This document shows positions 34,352-40,747 of a stretch of DNA of 40,747 nt, in pieces (the stretch's first letter is position 1; each line of letters opens with the position of its first letter). The translations under genes and the position numbers were made by a program. Origin of the DNA: UBA7446 sp964014735 (GTDB lineage: Bacteria; Bacteroidota; Bacteroidia; Flavobacteriales; Flavobacteriaceae). Under the pieces are notes generated by a model. The model made no database searches, had not been told where the DNA came from, and was given only the letters and a program-made list of their open reading frames with translations. The stretch lies in the NCBI GenBank assembly GCA_964014735.1, contig CAXHBH010000012.1, positions 1-40,747 on the forward strand, written 5' to 3'.

Positions 34352-35227
34352 ATGAAACATACAGAACAAATGTTGCGAGACGATGCATTGGCAGGAAAAG
34401 TTATAGTGGTTACTGGCGGTGGAAGCGGACTGGGTAAGTCTATGACTAGTTATTTTCTAAAACTCGGCGCTAAAGTAGCAATAACTTCACGTAAGCTTGA
34501 AAAATTAAAAATCACAGCAGATGAACTAAATGAAGATACAGGTGGAGATTGTTTTGCTGTAGCTTGTGATGTTCGCAATATTAATGAAGTTGAAGCCATG
34601 CACAATCAAGTATTGGAAAAGTATGGACCTGTGGACATATTAGTTAATAACGCAGCTGGTAATTTCATTGCACCCACCGAAAGACTATCCTCGAATGCTT
34701 TTGATACCATTTTGGATATTGTACTTAAGGGTACAAAAAACTGTACGCTAACATTTGGCAAGCATTGGATAAAAACCAAGCAACAAAACACCAACGTTCT
34801 TAACATAGTAACGACTTATGCCTTTACAGGCTCAGGATACGTAGTTCCATCAGCATGCGCCAAAGCTGGAGTTTTGGCTATGACTCGTTCTCTAGCTGTT
34901 GAATGGGCAAAATATGGTATGCGTTTTAATGCAGTAGCCCCTGGCCCCTTCCCTACCAAAGGTGCATGGGATCGCTTGCTGCCGGCGCCGATAAAAAAGA
35001 AATTTGATCCAAAAAAACGTATTCCTATCGGAAGGGTCGGTGAACATCAAGAATTGTCAAATCTAGCAGCATACATGGTTTCAGATTTTGGTTCCTACCT
35101 AAATGGAGAAGTAATAACACTGGATGGTGGCGAATGGCTCAAAGGTGCGGGCCAGTTCAACAATTTAGAACAGGTTAAAAAAACCATGTGGGACATATTA
35201 GAACTTGCCATTAGAAGAAAAAAATAG
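34352..35227 (+). CDS. SDR oxidoreductase, 2,4-dienoyl-CoA reductase-like
   Basis: I start at ATG 34352 (291 residues); a TTG two codons earlier is also open. The Rossmann motif TGGGSGLG lies near residues 20-27 and NNAAGNF near 97-103. The standard SDR YxxxK is absent; instead SACAKAGVLAMTRSLAVEWA keeps the Lys. NNAAGNF, IVLKGTKN and this Lys context match the mitochondrial/peroxisomal-type 2,4-dienoyl-CoA reductases, which use NADPH in breakdown of unsaturated fatty acids. It follows the divIC gene by 17 nt, a place where other flavobacteria often have methylmalonyl-CoA mutase genes. Confidence 0.85.
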   Translation: MKHTEQMLRDDALAGKVIVVTGGGSGLGKSMTSYFLKLGAKVAITSRKLEKLKITADELNEDTGGDCFAVACDVRNINEVEAMHNQVLEKYGPVDILVNNAAGNFIAPTERLSSNAFDTILDIVLKGTKNCTLTFGKHWIKTKQQNTNVLNIVTTYAFTGSGYVVPSACAKAGVLAMTRSLAVEWAKYGMRFNAVAPGPFPTKGAWDRLLPAPIKKKFDPKKRIPIGRVGEHQELSNLAAYMVSDFGSYLNGEVITLDGGEWLKGAGQFNNLEQVKKTMWDILELAIRRKK

Positions 35228-35245
35228 TTAACATAAATTTGGTAG

Positions 35246-35272
35246 ATACTACTGTGTTTTAGTAGTATTTTT
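35246..35272 (+). terminator. Terminator between the SDR gene and parA
   Basis: ATACTACT (35246-35253) and AGTAGTAT (35261-35268) form a perfect 8-bp stem with a 7-nt loop, followed by TTTT. The stem is AT-rich, so termination may be partial. parA begins 17 nt later. Confidence 0.5.
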
Positions 35273-35289
35273 ACGTTTCATTAGTTTCA

Positions 35290-36054
35290 ATGGGAAAAAT
35301 TATTGCCATAGCGAATCAGAAAGGTGGAGTTGGAAAAACTACTACTTCTGTAAATCTTGCGGCTTCACTTGGTGTACTTGAAAAAAAGGTGCTTCTTGTG
35401 GATGCTGACCCACAGGCTAATGCTACTTCTGGGCTTGGTATTGAAGTTGATTCAGTTAAAAAAGGCTCTTATCAAGTATTAGAACATTCCGTTTCTGCCA
35501 AAGAAGCTATCGTGACAACGAATTCACCAAATCTCGATTTAATACCAGCGCATATAGATTTAGTAGCCATAGAAATTGAATTGGTTGACAAAAACAATAG
35601 GGAAATGATGCTTCGCGAAGCATTGGAACCAATTAAAAATAATTATGATTACATATTTATTGACTGTGCCCCTTCTCTCGGTCTAATCACATTAAATGCA
35701 CTTACGGCTGCCAATTCAGTTATCATTCCCATTCAATGTGAATACTTTGCCCTTGAAGGATTAGGAAAGCTATTAAACACCATAAAAAGTATTCAAAAAA
35801 TACACAATAGAGAACTTGGTATTGAGGGCATGTTGCTTACCATGTATGACTCAAGACTTAGATTGTCTAATCAGGTGGTAGATGAAGTAAAGAAACACTT
35901 TGGAAACATGGTTTTTAGCACTATTATTCAAAGAAATGTTAAGCTTGGTGAAGCGCCTAGCTTTGGAGAAACAATTATTGATTACGATGCCACGAGCAAA
36001 GGTGCTTCTAGCTATTTAAAACTGGCACAAGAACTTATCAACAAAAAAAAGTAA
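35290..36054 (+). CDS. parA: Chromosome-partitioning ATPase ParA (Soj)
   Basis: This 254-residue ATPase drives origin segregation together with ParB. The deviant Walker A is KGGVGKTTT (11-19), Walker A' is LLVDADPQANATSGLG (about 35-50), and Walker B is YIFIDCAPSLG (about 119-129). There is no N-terminal DNA-binding extension, so it is the chromosomal type rather than the long plasmid type. parB follows after two bases. Confidence 0.96.
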   Translation: MGKIIAIANQKGGVGKTTTSVNLAASLGVLEKKVLLVDADPQANATSGLGIEVDSVKKGSYQVLEHSVSAKEAIVTTNSPNLDLIPAHIDLVAIEIELVDKNNREMMLREALEPIKNNYDYIFIDCAPSLGLITLNALTAANSVIIPIQCEYFALEGLGKLLNTIKSIQKIHNRELGIEGMLLTMYDSRLRLSNQVVDEVKKHFGNMVFSTIIQRNVKLGEAPSFGETIIDYDATSKGASSYLKLAQELINKKK

Positions 36055-36055
36055 T

Positions 36056-36904
36056 ATGGCAAAAGCAAAAAAACGTCAAGCCATGGGACGAGGGCTATCA
36101 GCCCTACTCCCAACTGATGAAAATCTTTTAAGAGGCAGTGTAGAGGGAAAAGTTATTGAGCTTCCATTAAATCAAATCGAAACCAATCCTTTTCAGCCAA
36201 GAACACAGTTTAATCCAGATACCCTAGCAGAACTTGCATCATCAATTTCTGAGCTTGGCGTTATTCAACCTATAACGGTGCGAAAACTCAAGGCAAACAG
36301 CTATCAGTTGGTTTCTGGTGAGCGACGCTTAAGGGCTTCTGAATCTATCAATTTAAAATCTATCCCTGCGTTTGTTCGCGTTGCAAATGATCAAGAGTCA
36401 TTAGAAATGGCTTTGGTCGAAAATATCCAAAGAGATGATTTAGACCCTATCGAAATTGCATTAAGTTATAACAGGCTTATTAATGAAATTGAACTAACAC
36501 AAGAGCAAATGAGCAAACGTGTCGGTAAAAAGAGGTCAACTGTTACGAATTATTTACGTTTACTGAACCTTGACCCCATTATCCAATCAGGAATAAGAGA
36601 TGGTTTTATCAGCATGGGACATGGTCGCGCTTTACTTAGTATTACAGATAAACACGAGCAATTAAAGCTTTATAAAAAGATTGTCGCCACAGGAATGTCA
36701 GTAAGGGCAATAGAGCAAGTTGTGAAGCCCAAAAAAGCCAAAATCACAAAAACACAAGATTATACATCAAAACATTTATATACTTTTAAAAAATTTTTCG
36801 AAGCACCTGTACAAACAAACGTTGATAAAAATGGTGCAGGTAAAATCATTATCTCCTTCTCTTCCGAAAAGGAATTCGAAAAGATTTGTACTAAATTACA
36901 GTAG
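36056..36904 (+). CDS. parB: Chromosome-partitioning protein ParB (Spo0J)
   Basis: This 282-residue CTP-dependent DNA clamp loads at parS and spreads along the chromosome. The N-terminal segment MGRGLSALLP carries the ParA-stimulating residues. The CTPase core has NPFQPR (about 43-48), SGERRLRAS (about 84-92) and ENIQRDDLDPIE (about 123-134). The helix-turn-helix includes VGKKRSTVTNYLRLL and GHGRALL, and a C-terminal dimerisation domain follows. Its TAG overlaps the GTG start of the next gene by one base. No canonical parS was seen in this window. Confidence 0.96.
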   Translation: MAKAKKRQAMGRGLSALLPTDENLLRGSVEGKVIELPLNQIETNPFQPRTQFNPDTLAELASSISELGVIQPITVRKLKANSYQLVSGERRLRASESINLKSIPAFVRVANDQESLEMALVENIQRDDLDPIEIALSYNRLINEIELTQEQMSKRVGKKRSTVTNYLRLLNLDPIIQSGIRDGFISMGHGRALLSITDKHEQLKLYKKIVATGMSVRAIEQVVKPKKAKITKTQDYTSKHLYTFKKFFEAPVQTNVDKNGAGKIIISFSSEKEFEKICTKLQ

Positions 36905-37449
36905 TGAAGCCTCTCCTCCTAATTATTATTGTTTCGTATTACAGTTGTTTTGTGTTTGGACAACAAATTGTGGTGGATGAGATTCAAAAAGTAGAAAACG
37001 AAGATCCTCTAAGACCTGCAAAGGCAGCTTTTTACTCTGCAGTACTTCCTGGATTGGGCCAAGTATATAACAGAAAGTATTGGAAAGTTCCTCTTGTTTA
37101 TGGTGCTATTGGCGCTTCAATTTATACCTATGATCTAAATCATAAAAATTATTTGCGTTATCGAAACGCATACAAAAGAAGGATTGCTGGTTATATTGAT
37201 GATGAGTTTCAAAACCTTATTAGTAGTACAGACAGACTGGTAGATGGTCAAGAGTTCTATAAACGTAATCGAGATCGTTCGATGATTTTTATATTGGGTT
37301 TTTATTTTCTTAATATATTGGACGCCAATATCGATGCACATTTAAAACAATACAATGTAAACAGCGATTTGACCGTAAAACCCTACATTGATGTTGCACC
37401 TCTTGGTGCTCAACCAGTGGCGGGAATGCGGGTCGCATTAACTTTTTAA
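36904..37449 (+). CDS. DUF5683 membrane protein
   Basis: This 181-residue protein starts at GTG 36904, which overlaps the parB stop. A signal-like segment (to FGQQ, about residue 21) is followed by AAFYSAVLPGLGQVYNRKYWKVPLVYG (read in two parts), the conserved DUF5683 core with a membrane hairpin. A further hydrophobic stretch (about 126-140) follows. The PGLGQ-Y-R-Y-WK pattern is shared with other small membrane families of unknown role. It is conserved between parB and dapB in Flavobacteriia, which suggests a cell-cycle or envelope role, but none is established. Confidence 0.85.
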   Translation: MKPLLLIIIVSYYSCFVFGQQIVVDEIQKVENEDPLRPAKAAFYSAVLPGLGQVYNRKYWKVPLVYGAIGASIYTYDLNHKNYLRYRNAYKRRIAGYIDDEFQNLISSTDRLVDGQEFYKRNRDRSMIFILGFYFLNILDANIDAHLKQYNVNSDLTVKPYIDVAPLGAQPVAGMRVALTF

Positions 37450-37450
37450 T

Positions 37451-38155
37451 ATGAAGATAGCCCTTTTAGGATACGGTAGAATGGGTAAAACCATTGAAAA
37501 CATTGCAAAGGCAAGGGGCCACGAAATCGTTGCAATAATAGACAAGGATAATCCAAAAGATTCTTTGAATGATGCTGAAGTAGCTATAAACTTTAGTATT
37601 CCTTCAGCTGCAGTAGAAAATATTAAACATGCCTTAAATGAAGGGGTAGCTGTTGTTTGCGGTACAACAGGGTGGCTAGACAGTCTTACGGATATTGAAT
37701 CATTGTGTATTAATAAAAAGGGAGCTTTTCTATATGCTTCAAACTTCAGTTTAGGGGTAAATATTTTTTTTGCTCTAAATGAAAAGCTTGCGCAAATAAT
37801 GGGACAGCACAAACAATACAATGTCAGCTTAACAGAAATTCATCATACTAAAAAATTGGATGCGCCTAGTGGCACAGCCATCACGCTGGCTGAAGGTATT
37901 TTACCACATATAGACAAAAATACATGGGCATTGGAAGAAGATGCGAAAGAAATAGATCTAACTATTAGAGCAGAACGCATGGCGGATGTTCCAGGAACGC
38001 ATACCGTTGATTATAACTCAGAAACTGACAAAATCTATATTGAGCATACTGCGCACAACCGTGATGGTTTTGCCTTGGGATCTGTTATTGCTGCAGAGTG
38101 GCTTAATGGTAAAAGCGGTATTTTTACAATGAAAGATGTTATAAACATAACCTAA
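37451..38155 (+). CDS. dapB: 4-hydroxy-tetrahydrodipicolinate reductase
   Basis: This 234-residue cytosolic enzyme reduces HTPA to tetrahydrodipicolinate on the way to diaminopimelate and lysine. The NAD(P) motif GYGRMGK is at 7-13. The substrate and catalytic motif EIHHTKKLDAPSGTA (about 130-144) carries the paired His and the Lys. The length is shorter than the roughly 270 residues of E. coli DapB, as is usual in Bacteroidota. It starts one base after the previous stop. Confidence 0.96.
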   Translation: MKIALLGYGRMGKTIENIAKARGHEIVAIIDKDNPKDSLNDAEVAINFSIPSAAVENIKHALNEGVAVVCGTTGWLDSLTDIESLCINKKGAFLYASNFSLGVNIFFALNEKLAQIMGQHKQYNVSLTEIHHTKKLDAPSGTAITLAEGILPHIDKNTWALEEDAKEIDLTIRAERMADVPGTHTVDYNSETDKIYIEHTAHNRDGFALGSVIAAEWLNGKSGIFTMKDVINIT

Positions 38156-38166
38156 CTCACCAAATT

Positions 38167-39867
38167 ATGACTTTATCTCAATGGGCTTTGTTTGTTTTGC
38201 TCTGCCAACTACTCATGTTTTTAAAGCTTTGGAAGTTGTATAAAAAAGCTGGATACGCACCTTTTTTGGCAGCAATACCCATTTACAACTCAGTTATTTT
38301 ACTCCGTATTATTGGAAGACCATCTTGGTGGGTAATCCTTTTGTATTTTCCTATTGTAAACTTGCTAATGCTTCCTGTAGTATGGGTGGAAACAGCACGA
38401 AAATTTGGCAAAGATTCTCTAAAAGACTCATTCTTTGCATGGGCTTCTTTGGGACTATATGGTTTTTATATAAACTATGCTAGCGACCAAAAATATAACC
38501 CTGAACAATCTATTGCGCCTAAAACAAAATTTGGTGAGTTTATTGGGTCAACTGTATATGCAGTGGTTATTGCTACCGTTGTTCATACATATTTTATACA
38601 GCCTTATATCATTCCAACGGGATCTTTAGAAAAAACATTGCTGGTGGGAGATTTTTTGTTTGTTAGTAAATTCCACTATGGTGCTCGAGCACCGCAGACG
38701 GTTGTCTCATTTCCTATGGTTCACGATACCATTCCATTGGTAAAAACAAGATCATACTTAAAAAAGCCGCAGCTCCCTTATATGAGGCTTCCAGGACTAC
38801 AGCAAATTAAACGTAATGATATTGTCGTCTTCAGCTGGCCCGCAGATACTGTGAGGCAATTCTTTAAAAAAGAAGCTGGAGTTGTGAAACCAATCGACAA
38901 AAAATCAAACTACGTTAAACGCTGCGTTGCTATTCCAGGAGACACACTTTCCATAATAGATGGCATCATACACATTGACGGTAAGAAATCTACCATGCCC
39001 GATAGGGCAAAGCCTATTTTTGGATATAAAGCCTACAATACAAACGGCATCTCTGCCAGAAAGCTTATAAATGCAGGTTATGATGACCTAACACGTAAGT
39101 TTGTAATAACAAATATCAGCCAACCCATACTTGATGCATTAAGACCACATCTAATGATGATAGCAAATTCAGATCCAAACAATTATCAGGTGATTACCGG
39201 GTCTAAAGGGCTGCCGCTTAGTATCGTACAGAAATACCGTATTCAAGCTAAGGAGTTGTTGGAAACGCAGAAAAGTCTATTTCTTACATTAAAAGAGGCT
39301 GAACAAATACCAAAAGTATTGAAGTTGGATAGTTTGGTAAGAAACATCAATACAAAAAGAACTTATAACGACTCCTATTTTCCAAACAATGTGCGCTATA
39401 ACTGGAATGAAGATCAATTTGGACCTATCCTTATCCCCAAGAGCGGAGTTACAGTTAAATTAAATTCAAAAAATATAACACTATACAAAAAAATTATTTC
39501 TGATTATGAATTAAACAACCTTGAAATTAAAGGAGATGAAATCAAAATTAATGGGAACCCAGAAAACGCGTATACCTTCAAGCAAGACTATTACTGGATG
39601 ATGGGTGATAATCGTCATCGTTCTGAAGACAGTAGATATTGGGGATTTGTTCCTGAAGATCATATAGTTGGTAAGCCTGTATTCATATGGATGAGTATTG
39701 ATGGATTCATGGATGGGCTACGCAATTGGAGCATACGTTTGAACAGAATCTTTACAACGGTAGGCGGCACTGGTGAGCCTGTTTCATATCGTTGGTATTT
39801 TGTAGCATTTGTAGCTGTCTGGCAAGGAATTGCATTGTATAGAAGGCGTTCAAAAAAGCATAAATGA
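38167..39867 (+). CDS. lepB: Signal peptidase I, large Bacteroidota type
   Basis: This 566-residue inner-membrane protease removes signal peptides from exported proteins. Three or four helices occupy the N-terminal 145 residues. The catalytic Ser is S153 in IIPTGSLEKTLLVGD and the Lys is K251 in NYVKRCVAIPGD. Box E, MMGDNRHRSEDSRYWG, lies near 478-493. An insert of about 200 residues separates box D from box E, making the protein far longer than typical (about 250-320). Such long forms are common in Flavobacteriia. One C-terminal helix ends in a basic tail. Its stop overlaps the next ATG (ATGA). Confidence 0.94.
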   Translation: MTLSQWALFVLLCQLLMFLKLWKLYKKAGYAPFLAAIPIYNSVILLRIIGRPSWWVILLYFPIVNLLMLPVVWVETARKFGKDSLKDSFFAWASLGLYGFYINYASDQKYNPEQSIAPKTKFGEFIGSTVYAVVIATVVHTYFIQPYIIPTGSLEKTLLVGDFLFVSKFHYGARAPQTVVSFPMVHDTIPLVKTRSYLKKPQLPYMRLPGLQQIKRNDIVVFSWPADTVRQFFKKEAGVVKPIDKKSNYVKRCVAIPGDTLSIIDGIIHIDGKKSTMPDRAKPIFGYKAYNTNGISARKLINAGYDDLTRKFVITNISQPILDALRPHLMMIANSDPNNYQVITGSKGLPLSIVQKYRIQAKELLETQKSLFLTLKEAEQIPKVLKLDSLVRNINTKRTYNDSYFPNNVRYNWNEDQFGPILIPKSGVTVKLNSKNITLYKKIISDYELNNLEIKGDEIKINGNPENAYTFKQDYYWMMGDNRHRSEDSRYWGFVPEDHIVGKPVFIWMSIDGFMDGLRNWSIRLNRIFTTVGGTGEPVSYRWYFVAFVAVWQGIALYRRRSKKHK

Positions 39868-40478
39868 GTACAATTATTGCGCCGCTAGCATACACCGGAT
39901 CCATAGGCATGTGGGCGTTTATGATAACTGCGGAAACACTTTTAATAGAGCAAAACGATTATTATCAAAAACAAACCTTAAGAAACAGGACTCACATTCA
40001 TGGTGCCAACGGAAAATTATTACTTTCCATTCCAATTAGACATCTTGGAAAATCAGGTCACCAATACTATAATGAAGTTGAAATAGAAAATAGTTTTGAA
40101 TGGCAAAAGCAACATTGGAAATCCATTCAATCCGCTTATAGATCTTCTCCGTATTTTGAGTTTTATGAAGATAATATTTCCATTTTCTATAAAAATAAAT
40201 ACTCATTGCTTTATGTTTTCAATAAAGCCTATTTTAAGTTATTACTAAAACTATTGGGTTGGAATCCTGAAGTTCATTATACCGAAAGCTATGAAAACTT
40301 AACTAATGCTAAAGATATTAGATCACAAATTGAGAAAAAAGAAGTAAATAACACGCTAAGACTCAAATACACTCAAGTGTTTGAAGGTAAAAACGGCTTT
40401 ATACCTAATCTATCCATTTTAGATTTGTTATTTAATGAAGGGCCAAACACCTTATCATTATTAAAAACTGTGGTTTAA
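39864..40478 (+). CDS. WbqC-like family protein
   Basis: This 204-residue protein has WbqC-family features: an early hydrophobic strand (IIAPLAYTGSIGMWAFMI), then NDYYQKQTLRNRTHIHGANG (about 31-50) and LLSIPIRHLGK (about 52-62). EWQKQHWKSIQSAYRSSPYFEFY (read in two parts, about 79-102) is the family's central motif. WbqC relatives are linked to O-antigen or glycan amino-sugar modification, but function is not established here. Coupled to lepB by an ATGA overlap, as in related genomes. Confidence 0.85.
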   Translation: MSTIIAPLAYTGSIGMWAFMITAETLLIEQNDYYQKQTLRNRTHIHGANGKLLLSIPIRHLGKSGHQYYNEVEIENSFEWQKQHWKSIQSAYRSSPYFEFYEDNISIFYKNKYSLLYVFNKAYFKLLLKLLGWNPEVHYTESYENLTNAKDIRSQIEKKEVNNTLRLKYTQVFEGKNGFIPNLSILDLLFNEGPNTLSLLKTVV

Positions 40479-40630
40479 ACAAATTAAAGTATTATTAAGA
40501 TAGCATTACTCACTTTTAAAGAAATGAATATTCAATCATATGTAAATCTTGAGAACAATTTTGTTTCAGATGGAAAGGCAACAGAGCCATGGTAAAAAAA
40601 TATAATGAGACAAAAAGTGGCAGTAAATAA

Positions 40631-40747
40631 AAAAGCAGGCCATAAGCCGGATTCTGTCGTGTCTTATCATTAATCTAGGCGATGCATTACTGCAGCGCTC
40701 AATCCGCCTACCCTCCAACTTGGACGCGCTATCCTAAACGTTGGTTT
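40631..40747 (-). ncRNA. rnpB: RNase P RNA, 3' portion (partial)
   Basis: On the minus strand the sequence ends with ACGACAGAATCCGGCTTATG, then GCCTGCTTTTT, the near-universal 3' end of bacterial RNase P RNA (CR-V, P1 strand and terminator-like T run). Upstream, GTTTAGGATAGCG and GGAGGGTAGGCGG fit the type A core. The 5' half, including P4 and CR-I, lies beyond the right edge. The gene faces the convergent wbqC. Confidence 0.93.

Noticed and set aside
35228..36055. A parS site near parAB
   Set aside because: I looked for TGTTTCACGTGAAACA-like palindromes here and elsewhere in the window and saw none. ACACGTGT near 23080 is too short and lies inside a coding gene.
40524..40595. A 23-residue frame (MNIQSYVNLENNF...) between wbqC and rnpB
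   Set aside because: Too short to judge, with no context or motif. It could be a fragment of something lost.
1..40747. CRISPR arrays, toxin-antitoxin pairs, defence islands or biosynthetic clusters
   Set aside because: No regularly spaced repeats and no matching protein families were seen on either strand.

Overview
The window reads as chromosomal DNA of a member of the Bacteroidota, most likely class Flavobacteriia. Four things point there. The gene orders are familiar from that group (ftsK-lolA-lptF/G-ribB; parA-parB-DUF5683-dapB-lepB-wbqC). The promoter element TAnnTTTG recurs upstream of genes, Shine-Dalgarno sites are weak or absent, and the families include HYC_CC_PP, a RibB with a degenerate RibA half, and a DPP4-type S9 peptidase. 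The DNA is AT-rich, genes are dense, and nearly all are intact.

Layout. 1-3.0 kb: the end of argE, then argH (arginine synthesis), with convergent lpdA. 3.0-6.6 kb: an NhaC-type antiporter, then a catalase-peroxidase gene (katG) broken by an in-frame TGA and lacking an ATG for its N-terminus. 6.7-12.2 kb: a tight ftsK-lolA-lptF/G-ribB operon. 12.3-13.3 kb: a TSUP permease and tRNA-Ser(TGA). 13.25-17.23 kb: a probable remnant integrative island. It lies between the 3' end of tRNA-Ser and an imperfect 24-bp copy of that end, and carries a secreted gamma-glutamyltransferase gene and a surface/periplasmic protein gene but no integrase. 17.3-21.2 kb: two small DoxX-like membrane proteins, then an opposed HYC_CC_PP / TonB receptor / HMA-domain operon that looks like metal (probably copper) handling. 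21.3-25.8 kb: a ferredoxin reductase-ferredoxin pair, an alpha/beta hydrolase, and two lipoproteins (an SGNH hydrolase and a degenerate Cu/Zn-SOD-like protein), then an acyltransferase. 25.9-29.2 kb: a redox and folding block (lipoprotein cyclophilin, OxyR, a small unannotated gene, a DUF4442 thioesterase-like protein, trxB). 29.3-33.3 kb: tRNA-Pro(TGG), a lipoprotein gene, a DPP4-like peptidase, then tRNA-Pro(GGG) flanked by two decayed tRNA-like sequences. 33.4-40.5 kb: udk, ftsB/divIC, a dienoyl-CoA-reductase-like SDR, parA, parB, DUF5683, dapB, lepB, wbqC. The right edge holds the 3' end of rnpB on the minus strand.

How it fits together. Most of the window is housekeeping: cell division and chromosome segregation (FtsK, FtsB, ParAB), envelope biogenesis (LolA, LptF/G, signal peptidase, acyltransferase) and redox defence (OxyR, TrxB). 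The accessory parts sit at tRNA genes, and both carry secreted peptide-cleaving enzymes (GGT; DPP4-like). I see no CRISPR array, transposase, integrase, toxin-antitoxin or recognisable defence system. The most notable non-routine observations are the tRNA-Ser island, the decayed tRNA-Pro neighbourhood and the interrupted katG.
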